From positions 1 through 20,923 of the forward strand of contig CABQCA010000022.1 of assembly GCA_902462525.1 (NCBI GenBank): a stretch of DNA of 20,923 nucleotides. Direction: 5' to 3'. Both the position numbers and the translations under genes were made by a program. The DNA is from an uncultured Porphyromonadaceae bacterium (GTDB lineage: Bacteria > Bacteroidota > Bacteroidia > Bacteroidales > Muribaculaceae). Positions within the stretch are counted from its first letter, which is position 1. Each line of letters opens with the position of its first letter. A model generated the notes under the pieces. It did no database searches. It worked only from the letters and a program-made list of their open reading frames with translations, and was not told the origin of the DNA. Below are positions 8,582-14,653 of the stretch, piece after piece.

Positions 8582-8692
8582 TGGGGTGGAGATTTAAAAT
8601 GGGGCGGAGATTTCCAATCTCCGGCCGGTGTGTAAATGTATTTCTGTTTTGGGCCGGCTGTTGGAAACAGCCTTTCCATGGTGGCCCATGGA
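8582..8692. repeat. Cluster of REP-like hairpins and short repeats
   Basis: A 14-nt direct repeat with one mismatch (8582-8595 and 8600-8613, sharing GGAGATTT) leads into a hairpin with arms CGGAGATT/AATCTCCG and a 3-nt loop (8605-8623). A second hairpin, GGCTGTT-gga-AACAGCC (8656-8672), follows. The two share a TTGGAAA core in opposite orientations, as in paired REP elements. A third inverted pair, TCCATGG/CCATGGA around 4 nt, spans 8675-8692. No RAYT transposase is in the window. Confidence 0.45.
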
Positions 8693-8713
8693 TGGTTTGT
8701 GTGGAAATTTGCT

Positions 8714-8721
8714 TATATTTG
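8714..8721 (+). promoter_or_regulatory. -7 box for the barrel-protein gene
   Basis: TATATTTG matches TAnnTTTG fully. The nearest upstream TTTG (8696-8699) is only 14 nt away, shorter than the usual 19-21, so the -33 half is doubtful. The start site would be near 8727, giving a leader of about 38 nt to the ATG at 8766. Confidence 0.5.
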
Positions 8722-8765
8722 CAGGCTGTTTCATGGCAATTACAATTATGATAACTGACAGGATA

Positions 8766-9272
8766 ATGAAAGCCGCGACTGCAGCGGCGATGCTGATTCT
8801 ATTTTTTACTTGCGGCAGTGCTTCGGCGCAGAGCGTGAGGGGCGAAAAGTCGTTCGGACCCCGTGCGGGCTATGTGAGCCGCAACAATTCGGCTTTTGCC
8901 GGGCTGGAGTTCGAATATTCTTTTTCGGAGCATCTGCGGATAGCTCCGTCGGCCGACATTATTTTCCGCAATGAGAAGAAGGACGGTCTGGCGGTGAATC
9001 TCGATGTGCATTTTCCGTTTGCCTTCGCCGGCGGTCGGGCCGGGGTTTATCCTCTTGCAGGGGTGAATTATACGTCGTGGGGTCTGCACAGCGACGGTGC
9101 CGACAACGGCAAGGACGTAACTTCGCATACTAACCGCTTCGGCGCCAATGCCGGCTGCGGAATTGAGTTGCGCTGTTCGCCGACTCTCAAACTGAGCGTC
9201 GAGGCACGCTATTCCTTGATGAAGCGTTATTCCACGGCGTTTGCCGGAGTCGGAATAGCCTATGTGTTTTAA
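8766..9272 (+). CDS. Small outer-membrane beta-barrel protein (OmpX/porin-like)
   Basis: A 168-residue exported protein. MKAATAAAMLILFFTCGSAS is a signal peptide ending in ASAQ. The mature part has alternating-residue strands (LEFEYSFSEHLRIAPSADII, FGANAGCGIEL, LKLSVEARYSLM) and ends in VGIAYVF, with the C-terminal Phe typical of eight-stranded barrels. In-frame ATGs at 8733 and 8748 would also fit downstream of the predicted start site. 8766 is preferred because it places the basic-then-hydrophobic signal peptide at the very N-terminus; an AGGA only 2 nt before it is not a useful Shine-Dalgarno. It is monocistronic, with a strong terminator just after the stop. Its function is unknown; such barrels may act in adhesion, membrane stability or as minor porins. 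Confidence 0.83.
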   Translation: MKAATAAAMLILFFTCGSASAQSVRGEKSFGPRAGYVSRNNSAFAGLEFEYSFSEHLRIAPSADIIFRNEKKDGLAVNLDVHFPFAFAGGRAGVYPLAGVNYTSWGLHSDGADNGKDVTSHTNRFGANAGCGIELRCSPTLKLSVEARYSLMKRYSTAFAGVGIAYVF

Positions 9273-9281
9273 GCATATATG

Positions 9282-9311
9282 AAAAAGGCAGCGCGGGGCG
9301 CTGCCTTTTTT
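9282..9311. terminator. Bidirectional intrinsic terminator between convergent genes
   Basis: A perfect 12-bp stem (9282-9293 with 9299-9310) encloses CGGGG. It is GC-rich at the loop end and A/T-tailed, so it gives a U-tract on both strands. It ends the barrel-protein transcript (plus) and lies 19 nt beyond the stop codon of the histone-like gene (minus). Confidence 0.93.
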
Positions 9312-9329
9312 GCGATAGCTGTCAAGAGT

Positions 9330-9506
9330 TTATTTCTTGGCGGCTTCGAGTGATGCTTTGCGGAATTCCTTCATGAGTTTTTCAAGCTCGAGCGAGGCTT
9401 TGCGGGCCCGTGTGCCGGCTGCTTTGTTGCCTTTTTCTGCCTGAAGAGCTGCGTCGGCCTTGAAGGCTTCGTACGCTGCATGGATTTGCTGTACTAAAGT
9501 TTCCAT
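9330..9506 (-). CDS. Histone H1-like (Hc1-type) small basic protein
   Basis: A 58-residue DNA-associated protein of the type annotated as histone H1-like in Bacteroides and relatives. It starts METLVQQIHAAYEAFKADAA, has a basic, Ala/Lys-rich middle (EKGNKAAGTRARKAS), and ends LMKEFRKASLEAAKK. The pattern of an N-terminal helix, then NKAAGxRARKASLELEKL, then KEFRKxSLE is highly characteristic of this family and resembles the N-terminal part of chlamydial Hc1. It is presumed to bind or compact DNA, but its role in Bacteroidetes is not settled. It lies 63 nt downstream of queC with no promoter box of its own visible, so it may be read from the que operon. It ends at the bidirectional terminator at 9282-9311. 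Confidence 0.88.
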   Translation of the reverse strand: METLVQQIHAAYEAFKADAALQAEKGNKAAGTRARKASLELEKLMKEFRKASLEAAKK

Positions 9507-9569
9507 GGACTTTTTTTGTTTTGATAATTAGAGATTTGTTAATAAAAGGAGGATGATTTTCGTGTTGTG

Positions 9570-10232
9570 TTACTCCATGTAGACGGTGGTGTCGATGATT
9601 CCGGCGTCGGCGATGGCTTTTCGCCGTTCGAGGCATGTTCCGCAGCGGCCGCAGTGGTGCTCGAGGCCTTTGTAGCAGGAGTATGTAGTGGCATAGTCGA
9701 TTCCGAGGCGTTTGCCGCGGAGTGCGATGTCGGTTTTGCTGAGATAGGTGTAGGGAGCTTTCAGCGCAATGCCTTCGTAGGTGCCTTCGGCAATGGCCCG
9801 TGCCATGGCGTCGATGAAGCTTCCGCGGCAGTCGGGGTAGAGGGCGTGGTCGCCGGCGTGGTTGGCAATCATCACGCAGTCGAGGCCGTGGCTTTCGGCA
9901 AGACCGGCGGCAGCGGCGAGCATTATGCCGTTGCGGAAAGGTACGACGGTCGATTTCATGTTGTCGAAATCATAGTCGCCGTCGGGCACGGCTTCGGCAC
10001 CTTCGAGGAGTGAGCTGTGGAAGTATTTTCCGATGAACGACAGGTCGATTTCCACCAGTTCTATGCCGAGTGCGGCGCAGTGCAGACGGGCGCAGTCGAG
10101 TTCGCGCATGTTGTGGTTCGAGCCGTAGGAGAAGTTTACGGCGAGTTCGATTTCGTCGGCGTACTCATGAAGCATTGTCACGGAGTCCATGCCTCCGGAT
10201 AGGACCATCAGGGCGTGTTTTTTCTGTTTCAT
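9570..10232 (-). CDS. queC: 7-cyano-7-deazaguanine (preQ0) synthase QueC
   Basis: Cytosolic enzyme of 220 residues that converts 7-carboxy-7-deazaguanine to preQ0 using ATP and ammonia, in queuosine biosynthesis. The PP-loop ATP-binding motif LSGGMDS is at residues 11-17. Conserved VPFRNG (97-102) and YPDCR (132-136) follow. The zinc site is formed by C186, C194, C197 and C200 in CYKGLEHHCGRCGTC. The frame stays open upstream of 10232, but that extension lies inside queF, and MKQKKHALMVLSGG is the standard N-terminus. It starts 4 nt after the queF stop codon, so the two form an operon, with QueF acting on the QueC product. QueD and QueE are not in the window. Confidence 0.97.
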   Translation of the reverse strand: MKQKKHALMVLSGGMDSVTMLHEYADEIELAVNFSYGSNHNMRELDCARLHCAALGIELVEIDLSFIGKYFHSSLLEGAEAVPDGDYDFDNMKSTVVPFRNGIMLAAAAGLAESHGLDCVMIANHAGDHALYPDCRGSFIDAMARAIAEGTYEGIALKAPYTYLSKTDIALRGKRLGIDYATTYSCYKGLEHHCGRCGTCLERRKAIADAGIIDTTVYME

Positions 10233-10236
10233 AGCT

Positions 10237-10710
10237 TTAGAAATCGGAGGGGAACGATGCGGCGAGGCGTTGGCTGACCAGGTCCTGATGTGCGCTGTCG
10301 CCCCAGTTCGCGAAAGGAATGATGGAAATGCCACCGCGGGGCATGAAGATTCCCCGCACTTCAATGTATTTGGGATTCATGAGGCGCACGAGGTCTTTCA
10401 TTATTATATTGACGCAGTCCTCATGGAAGTCGCCGTGGTTGCGGAAACTGAAGAGGTAGAGTTTGAGGCTCTTGCTCTCTACCATCTCGGCTCCGGGAAT
10501 ATAGTTTATGATTATGCGACCGAAGTCGGGCTGGCCTGTCTTGGGGCACAGCGAAGTGAACTCGGGGCATGTGAATGTGACGAGATATTCGTTTTCGGGG
10601 TGCTTGTTTGGAAACGTCTCAAGCATTTCGGGAGCGTAGTCGTCGGGATATTTTACTCCGGCAGCGCCCAGCAGGGTGATGTTTTCTATTTCTTCGTGTG
10701 TCCTTGGCAT
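10237..10710 (-). CDS. queF: NADPH-dependent preQ0 reductase QueF (short, unimodular type)
   Basis: Cytosolic enzyme of 157 residues reducing preQ0 to preQ1, the step after QueC. From the ATG at 10710, catalytic C55 lies in FTSLCPKTGQPDF, with D62 in the same motif. The QueF motif ESKSLKLYLFSFRNHGDFHE (78-97) carries H96 and E97. These numbers coincide with those I recall for the Bacillus subtilis enzyme (C55, D62, E97). A TTG two codons upstream (10716) is also open, but the ATG gives the usual length and start MPRTHEEIE. It is the first gene of queF-queC, with a strong promoter about 45 nt upstream. I see no preQ1 riboswitch in the short leader. Confidence 0.97.
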   Translation of the reverse strand: MPRTHEEIENITLLGAAGVKYPDDYAPEMLETFPNKHPENEYLVTFTCPEFTSLCPKTGQPDFGRIIINYIPGAEMVESKSLKLYLFSFRNHGDFHEDCVNIIMKDLVRLMNPKYIEVRGIFMPRGGISIIPFANWGDSAHQDLVSQRLAASFPSDF

Positions 10711-10760
10711 TTGCAAACGTTAGGAATAGTGTACAGCCCGGTTAAAAGGCTAAATTTTTG

Positions 10761-10791
10761 CAAACGTACGAAAAAAAATGATGATTGCAAA
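10761..10791 (-). promoter_or_regulatory. Near-consensus Bacteroidetes promoter for queF-queC
   Basis: On the minus strand, TTTG (10788-10791), a 19-nt spacer, then TACGTTTG (10761-10768): an exact match to TTTG-N19-TAnnTTTG. The start site would be near 10755, giving a leader of about 45 nt. A small hairpin (AGCC 10735-10738 with GGCT 10748-10751) lies within that leader. Confidence 0.85.
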
Positions 10792-10836
10792 TATCCGGCT
10801 CAAAAAAATGGCGAAAATCGTTGAAAAAATTATCGT

Positions 10837-11565
10837 TTAATGCTGTTTTGAGATAAATTCTCCCAAAAGATAGCATGAAAAACGTAGATTTCCGATGATG
10901 TATCTTCGCCAAAGGCGGCGCGGATCGTGAATGAGACGGTAGAACCATTCGAGGCCGAGCTGCTGCCATGCCTTGGGCGCGCGTTTTTCGGTGCCGGCAA
11001 AGAAGCTGAAAACCGCGCCTATGCATCCGGCATGTCCGGCGATGTCGAGGCGGCTGAAGTTCTGCATGAGCCATTTTTCCTGTTTCGGGGCCGACATTCC
11101 TATCCACAGCAGGTCGGGCCGCACGGCGTTGACGGCTTTGACGATGCGGTCGTTGTCGTCGTCGGAAAATACGTCTTTATATGGCGGCGAGTATGTGTGG
11201 ACTCTGATGTTGGGGTATTCATCGGCGGCGCGGTCGCGCACCATACCGAGGGTTTTCTCTGATGTGCCCATGAAGAAACAGCTTCCGCCCCGGGCGTTGA
11301 GACGCTCCATTTCGTAGTGGAAAAGGTCCCAGCCGGTTATTCTTTCTTTAGGCCGGCATTTTGCGCCTATCAGGCGGCAGCCCCATACCACTCCCACTCC
11401 GTCGGGCAGAAGGGCTCCGGCGCCGGTGAGGGCATCGGCGAAGTCGCTGTCGTTCCGTGCCGTCACGTAGCTGTAGGCATTGATGGTGTTTATCATCAGT
11501 TTGCCCTCGGGGAGTGCCCTGAGGTCGTCGGTGCTGCAGAGTATGTCGAGATTTTTCAGACGCAT
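10837..11565 (-). CDS. WecG/TagA/CpsF-family glycosyltransferase (GT26)
   Basis: A 242-residue transferase of the family that adds a sugar, often ManNAc or a related HexNAc derivative, to a lipid-linked acceptor on the inner face of the cytoplasmic membrane. Motifs: LLPDGVGVVWG (53-62), where D55 corresponds to the family's proposed catalytic Asp; FFMGTSEKTL (97-106); LLWIGMSAPKQEKW (152-165); and a C-terminal basic segment WQQLGLEWFYRLIHDPRRLW (200-219) typical of membrane association. Its ATG lies 10 nt inside the upstream GT4 gene, implying translational coupling. It is the last gene of a three-gene glycosyltransferase operon; no clear terminator follows before the queF promoter. The exact sugar is not predictable. 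Confidence 0.94.
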   Translation of the reverse strand: MRLKNLDILCSTDDLRALPEGKLMINTINAYSYVTARNDSDFADALTGAGALLPDGVGVVWGCRLIGAKCRPKERITGWDLFHYEMERLNARGGSCFFMGTSEKTLGMVRDRAADEYPNIRVHTYSPPYKDVFSDDDNDRIVKAVNAVRPDLLWIGMSAPKQEKWLMQNFSRLDIAGHAGCIGAVFSFFAGTEKRAPKAWQQLGLEWFYRLIHDPRRLWRRYIIGNLRFSCYLLGEFISKQH

Positions 11566-12662
11566 TTTTCGAGAGCTTTAATGAAGTTTTCCTCGAACCG
11601 GCCTATGGTGAAGCGGCTTTGGAAGCGGGCAAGGCCGCGGACACCCATCTGCCGCCTCATGTCGGCGTCGGCGATGAGCGGTGCGAGGGCTTCGGCGAGA
11701 GCTTGGGGGGTATTCTCCCTCATCAGGAAGCCGGTTTCGCCGTGGGCGATGATGTCGGGGATTCCGCCTTCGGCCGTGGCCACGCATGCCATGGAGTGGC
11801 TCATGGCTTCGAGAAGCACGAGAGGGAAGGCCTCGTAGCTGTAGACGGTTGGAAAGGCGAAAATGTCGCAACGGCTCAGCAGGGTGTCTTTTTCCGCTCC
11901 GTAGACAGCTCCGGCATATTCGGTGCAGCCGGCAAGGCCTTTCTCTCCGATGATTGTGCGAATGTCGTTTTCGCCGATTTCCTCGGTCGGTGCGCCGGCC
12001 ACTATGGCACGGAAGCGCATGCCGCGGGCACGGAGCAAGCTCAGAGCGTCGAGCAGTGTCAGCACGCCCTTGGTTCTGAACAGGTTGGAGAGGAACAGGA
12101 TATGCGGCACTTCGGCCGGCGGCAGCGTGCTGCGGTCGAAGGTGGCGATGTCGATGCCGTTGTTGCACACAAGCACATCGGCCGAATCCACATATTTCTC
12201 AACATCGCGGTAGAGCAGGCTGCTGAGCAGCATCACTTTGGCGCCACGGAAAAAGTCGGTGTAGAGGCTGTTGTCAGGGAATCGGTTCTGACGCGAACTG
12301 ACGCCCTTGTTGTGGTAGTGATACACGATTTTATAGCCTCGCTTCTTGAGGGCGCGGGCCATGAGATAGTCTTTGTAGAAAGGCATCCCTGTCGACGAGG
12401 GCGTGAGGTACACCAGATCGGGACGGAAGTCATCGGCGGCGGCACACACTTTTCTGATGCGCCTCACGACGTCGAAAATTTTAGAGAGGCTGAAACGGCC
12501 AATGTCCTCGAGGCTGCGTGCGGTGGCAAGGTTGAAGTAGCGGCAGTCGAAGCGATCATTGACAGCCCGGCTCCGGCGTATGGTCTCGCCGACCATTGCC
12601 GCACCATGCACCGGCGGCGGCAGGTGCATCACAAAAAGAATTCTGGGCTTATCGCTGTTCAT
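11556..12662 (-). CDS. Glycosyltransferase family 4 (GT-B fold)
   Basis: A 368-residue retaining glycosyltransferase. The N-terminal Rossmann-like half has the acceptor-side loop PPPVHGAAM (15-23). The C-terminal GT1/GT4 domain (about 185-350) begins HILFLSNLFRTKGV with K199, and has the EX7E motif YEAFPLVLLEAM with E277 and E285, followed by AEGGIPDIIAHGETGFL. Its ATG overlaps the stop of the upstream GT4 gene in an ATGA arrangement, and its own end overlaps the GT26 gene by 10 nt. It therefore belongs to a tightly coupled operon probably building one cell-surface or exopolysaccharide. Donor and acceptor cannot be inferred. Confidence 0.94.
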   Translation of the reverse strand: MNSDKPRILFVMHLPPPVHGAAMVGETIRRSRAVNDRFDCRYFNLATARSLEDIGRFSLSKIFDVVRRIRKVCAAADDFRPDLVYLTPSSTGMPFYKDYLMARALKKRGYKIVYHYHNKGVSSRQNRFPDNSLYTDFFRGAKVMLLSSLLYRDVEKYVDSADVLVCNNGIDIATFDRSTLPPAEVPHILFLSNLFRTKGVLTLLDALSLLRARGMRFRAIVAGAPTEEIGENDIRTIIGEKGLAGCTEYAGAVYGAEKDTLLSRCDIFAFPTVYSYEAFPLVLLEAMSHSMACVATAEGGIPDIIAHGETGFLMRENTPQALAEALAPLIADADMRRQMGVRGLARFQSRFTIGRFEENFIKALEKCV

Positions 12663-13681
12663 CGTCCGATAATCTTCTTGATGTCAGCGATTATTTCACC
12701 GGTGATTGTGTCGGCATCGAAGATGCGGCCGGTCTCGAGGGCTGCCGCGGCGTAGCGGTCGTAGTCGGCAAGCACCGAGTGTATGGCGGCTATGTATTCC
12801 TCGTCGGAAAAGCCCGGTTTGAGCATGCGGCCGTTTACTCCGTCGCGTATGAAGCGCGGAATGTCGCCGACGTCGGTGGTGACCACCGGCACGCCGAGGG
12901 TCATTGCTTCGGCGATAGCCGTGGGAAATCCCTCGAAATCCGATGCCATCAGCAGGAGGCGCTGGTGAGAGTCGAGTTTTACGAGTTCTGCGTTCGGCAT
13001 CATGCCGGTGAAACACACGTTGCCGGCAATGCCGAGCTGAGCAGCGAGGGTTTTGAGATATGCCTCGAGAGTGCCTGTTCCGGCTATGGTGAGGGGATTG
13101 GCGGCACGCTCTTCGTCGGATAGTCTGGCGTAGAGGCGGATGATGCGGTCGATGTTTTTGCCGTTTTCGAGGCGTCCGGCGTAGATGAAGCCGCGGCGTT
13201 CGGATAGCGGCACCGGCGTTACACTGTGACGGATCGGGTTCACGAGTTTCCTGACGCCTTCCCACACTGGGCCGACGGTGTAGCGCAAGGCGGCTTTCTG
13301 TTCGATGGTGCGGAAAAACGATTCGAAAACGCCTCTGAAATATTTTCCGAACCAGTATTTCGACACAACCATAGGGTTGGTATTGCCGTGATATATATGT
13401 GCGAAAGGTACGCCGAGCGATGCCACGGCATAGCTGCCTTCGGGGATGTGCGAGAGAATGAAATCGAAATTCTTAAGGCGGCTGCGGCAGCTGCGGATGT
13501 AGAGCAGCACCCTGGCACGGCCGGGCAGCGGCAGTCGTTTCCAACTGTCGGGAAGATAGAAGTAGCTGATGTCGAAAGCTTTTTCGAGGGCCGGGTGCAT
13601 GTTGCGCATTATCGGCGCCACGCCACCGTAGGCAAAATCCTTCGGGTCGCTGTTGATGATGGCAAGCTTGGGTCGGGTCAT
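12659..13681 (-). CDS. Glycosyltransferase family 4 (GT-B fold)
   Basis: A 340-residue glycosyltransferase and the first gene of the three-gene operon. The N-terminal half has the GGVAPIMRNM loop (19-28) expected of GT4 acceptor domains. The C-terminal donor-binding domain starts GFIYAGRLENGKNID (R170, K175), and the EX7E motif is FEGFPTAIAEAM with E250 and E258, then GVPVVTTDVGDIPRFI. It resembles WaaG/TuaC-type enzymes in motif layout, but that is not enough to name a sugar. Its stop codon overlaps the next ATG by 4 nt (ATGA). The 134 nt upstream to the yqgE stop shows no good TAnnTTTG box, so the operon promoter is unresolved. Confidence 0.94.
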   Translation of the reverse strand: MTRPKLAIINSDPKDFAYGGVAPIMRNMHPALEKAFDISYFYLPDSWKRLPLPGRARVLLYIRSCRSRLKNFDFILSHIPEGSYAVASLGVPFAHIYHGNTNPMVVSKYWFGKYFRGVFESFFRTIEQKAALRYTVGPVWEGVRKLVNPIRHSVTPVPLSERRGFIYAGRLENGKNIDRIIRLYARLSDEERAANPLTIAGTGTLEAYLKTLAAQLGIAGNVCFTGMMPNAELVKLDSHQRLLLMASDFEGFPTAIAEAMTLGVPVVTTDVGDIPRFIRDGVNGRMLKPGFSDEEYIAAIHSVLADYDRYAAAALETGRIFDADTITGEIIADIKKIIGR

Positions 13682-13815
13682 CAGGACAGGTTTGGTTTAT
13701 ATCGTTCTACAACGTTATAACGAAACCACACCCGAATTATTTTACACTTTTTAAATATTTCACTCGCACAGGTGTCCTTGGTAACCCGTTCCTCGTTCCC
13801 CGCCCCTTTCCGGTT

Positions 13816-14427
13816 TCAGTTATGCGACGGATTCCGTGGCAGCAACAGCCATGGCCGGTAGGCCTCGCCGAGCGTGCGCACCATGCGGTGCCAGTAGCTG
13901 TCGGCAGAGCCGCTCAGCAGCATGGCTGTTGAGCGGGGCACGGGAGCCTTGGCCCATGTGCCGTCGTGGATTTCGCGTTCAAGCTGTCCGCGTGTCCAGC
14001 TGCTGTAGCCTATGAAAAAGCGTACGGCACCTTCGGCGGAGTAGCCGCTGTTTATGTAGTCGAGCACGGCGTCGAAATCGCCGCCCACATAGAGTCCGTC
14101 GGCATACCGCCTGCCGTCGGGAATAATGTAAGGGCCGAGATTATGAATGAAGAACAGACGGTCGAGGCCCAGCGGACCGCCGCAGTAGACAGGCCGGTCG
14201 GCATCGGAGCTTACGCCGTCGAGCAGTTCCGACAGCATATACTCGGTGCGGTTGTTCATCACCACTCCTGTGGCGCCTTCGTCGGGGTCATAGTCGATGA
14301 TAGAAACTACGCCGTGGTTGAAATGCGTTTCCGCAAGGAAAGGCTCGGCTACCAGCAGGCCGCCGCAACGTGGGGCGCTGTCGTCGATGACGGCGACGTG
14401 GAAAAGACTGTTGGCTAAATTCTTCAT
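13816..14427 (-). CDS. yqgE: YqgE/AlgH family protein (UPF0301)
   Basis: A 203-residue cytosolic protein of the widespread YqgE/AlgH family, whose biochemical role is not established; it was linked to alginate regulation in Pseudomonas under the name AlgH. Diagnostic segments are GGLLVAEPFL (22-31), EGATGVVMNN (50-59), YCGGPLGLDRLFFIHNL and FFIGYSSWTRGQLEREI, with DGTW shortly after. Length is normal (about 185-205). A degenerate promoter box lies about 15 nt before the ATG. It appears to be monocistronic: 134 nt separate it from the glycosyltransferase operon downstream and 226 nt from the gene upstream. Confidence 0.94.
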   Translation of the reverse strand: MKNLANSLFHVAVIDDSAPRCGGLLVAEPFLAETHFNHGVVSIIDYDPDEGATGVVMNNRTEYMLSELLDGVSSDADRPVYCGGPLGLDRLFFIHNLGPYIIPDGRRYADGLYVGGDFDAVLDYINSGYSAEGAVRFFIGYSSWTRGQLEREIHDGTWAKAPVPRSTAMLLSGSADSYWHRMVRTLGEAYRPWLLLPRNPSHN

Positions 14428-14441
14428 CTCTCAAACGGTTG

Positions 14442-14449
14442 TAAAGTTA
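14442..14449 (-). promoter_or_regulatory. Weak -7-like box for yqgE
   Basis: On the minus strand this reads TAACTTTA, one mismatch from TAnnTTTG at the last base, 15 nt before the yqgE ATG. There is no TTTG at proper spacing. This is the best candidate in the gap but not strong. Confidence 0.28.
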
Positions 14450-14466
14450 TATAAGTTTCGCAAGTT

Positions 14467-14597
14467 TTCAACTTGCTCAATTAAGGGTGAAGAGTGAAGG
14501 GTGAAAGGTGAAGATAATGGCTTATGCGATAATTCCTATTATCTTCACTCAGGCGCAGCCTGATTTTCACTTTTTACTTTATTCACTTCAACTTGAG
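14467..14597. repeat. MITE-like imperfect inverted repeat with heptamer repeats and possible 9-bp flanking duplications
   Basis: Four tandem heptamers (GGGTGAA, GAGTGAA, GGGTGAA, AGGTGAA; 14485-14512) run into GTGAAGATAAT (14508-14518). An exact inverted copy, ATTATCTTCAC, lies at 14538-14548 after 19 nt. The right half contains a small perfect hairpin (TCAGGC-gca-GCCTGA, 14549-14563) and degenerate inverted heptamers (14564-14586). CTCAA (14476-14480) and TTGAG (14593-14597) extend the symmetry. TTCAACTTG occurs at both 14467-14475 and 14587-14595, like a target-site duplication. The element fills the gap between yqgE and the membrane-protein gene. Confidence 0.5.
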
Positions 14598-14653
14598 CCT
14601 GCGAAAGTTGACTAAAGTTATATTCTTAACAACACACAGTGAGAGGGTTTGGT

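Larger units (their letters stand above)
8232..8765. other. Non-coding divergent region between susC and the barrel-protein gene
   Basis: This 534-nt gap separates divergent genes and has no convincing coding sequence; the one open stretch (8485-8751) has no family resemblance and runs through palindromes. From left to right it holds the likely susC leader (8232-8425), an inverted repeat at the presumed susC start site (8410-8429), a TAnnTTTG box for susC (8433-8440), two AT-rich palindromes (8473-8487 and 8550-8567), a cluster of REP-like hairpins and repeats (8582-8692), and a plus-strand TATATTTG box (8714-8721). Confidence 0.8.

Noticed and set aside
8485..8751. Small plus-strand open frame upstream of the barrel-protein gene
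   Set aside because: It crosses the 18-bp palindrome and the REP-like hairpins, has an atypical composition rich in Trp and Cys, and is better explained as non-coding.
9496..9513. Inverted repeat AAAGT/ACTTT over the histone-like gene start codon
   Set aside because: Only 5-bp arms of low complexity around an 8-nt loop; too weak to claim translational control.
10792..10836. Possible terminator after the glycosyltransferase operon
   Set aside because: The segment is AT-rich with T-runs on the minus strand, but no stem longer than 3 bp could be drawn.
11619..12755. 378-codon open frame on the plus strand
   Set aside because: It is antisense to two clear GT4 genes, with no signal peptide or known motifs.
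14485..14512. Heptamer tandem repeats considered as a CRISPR or VNTR array
   Set aside because: The units are 7 nt with no spacers and only four copies; they are part of the larger inverted-repeat element.
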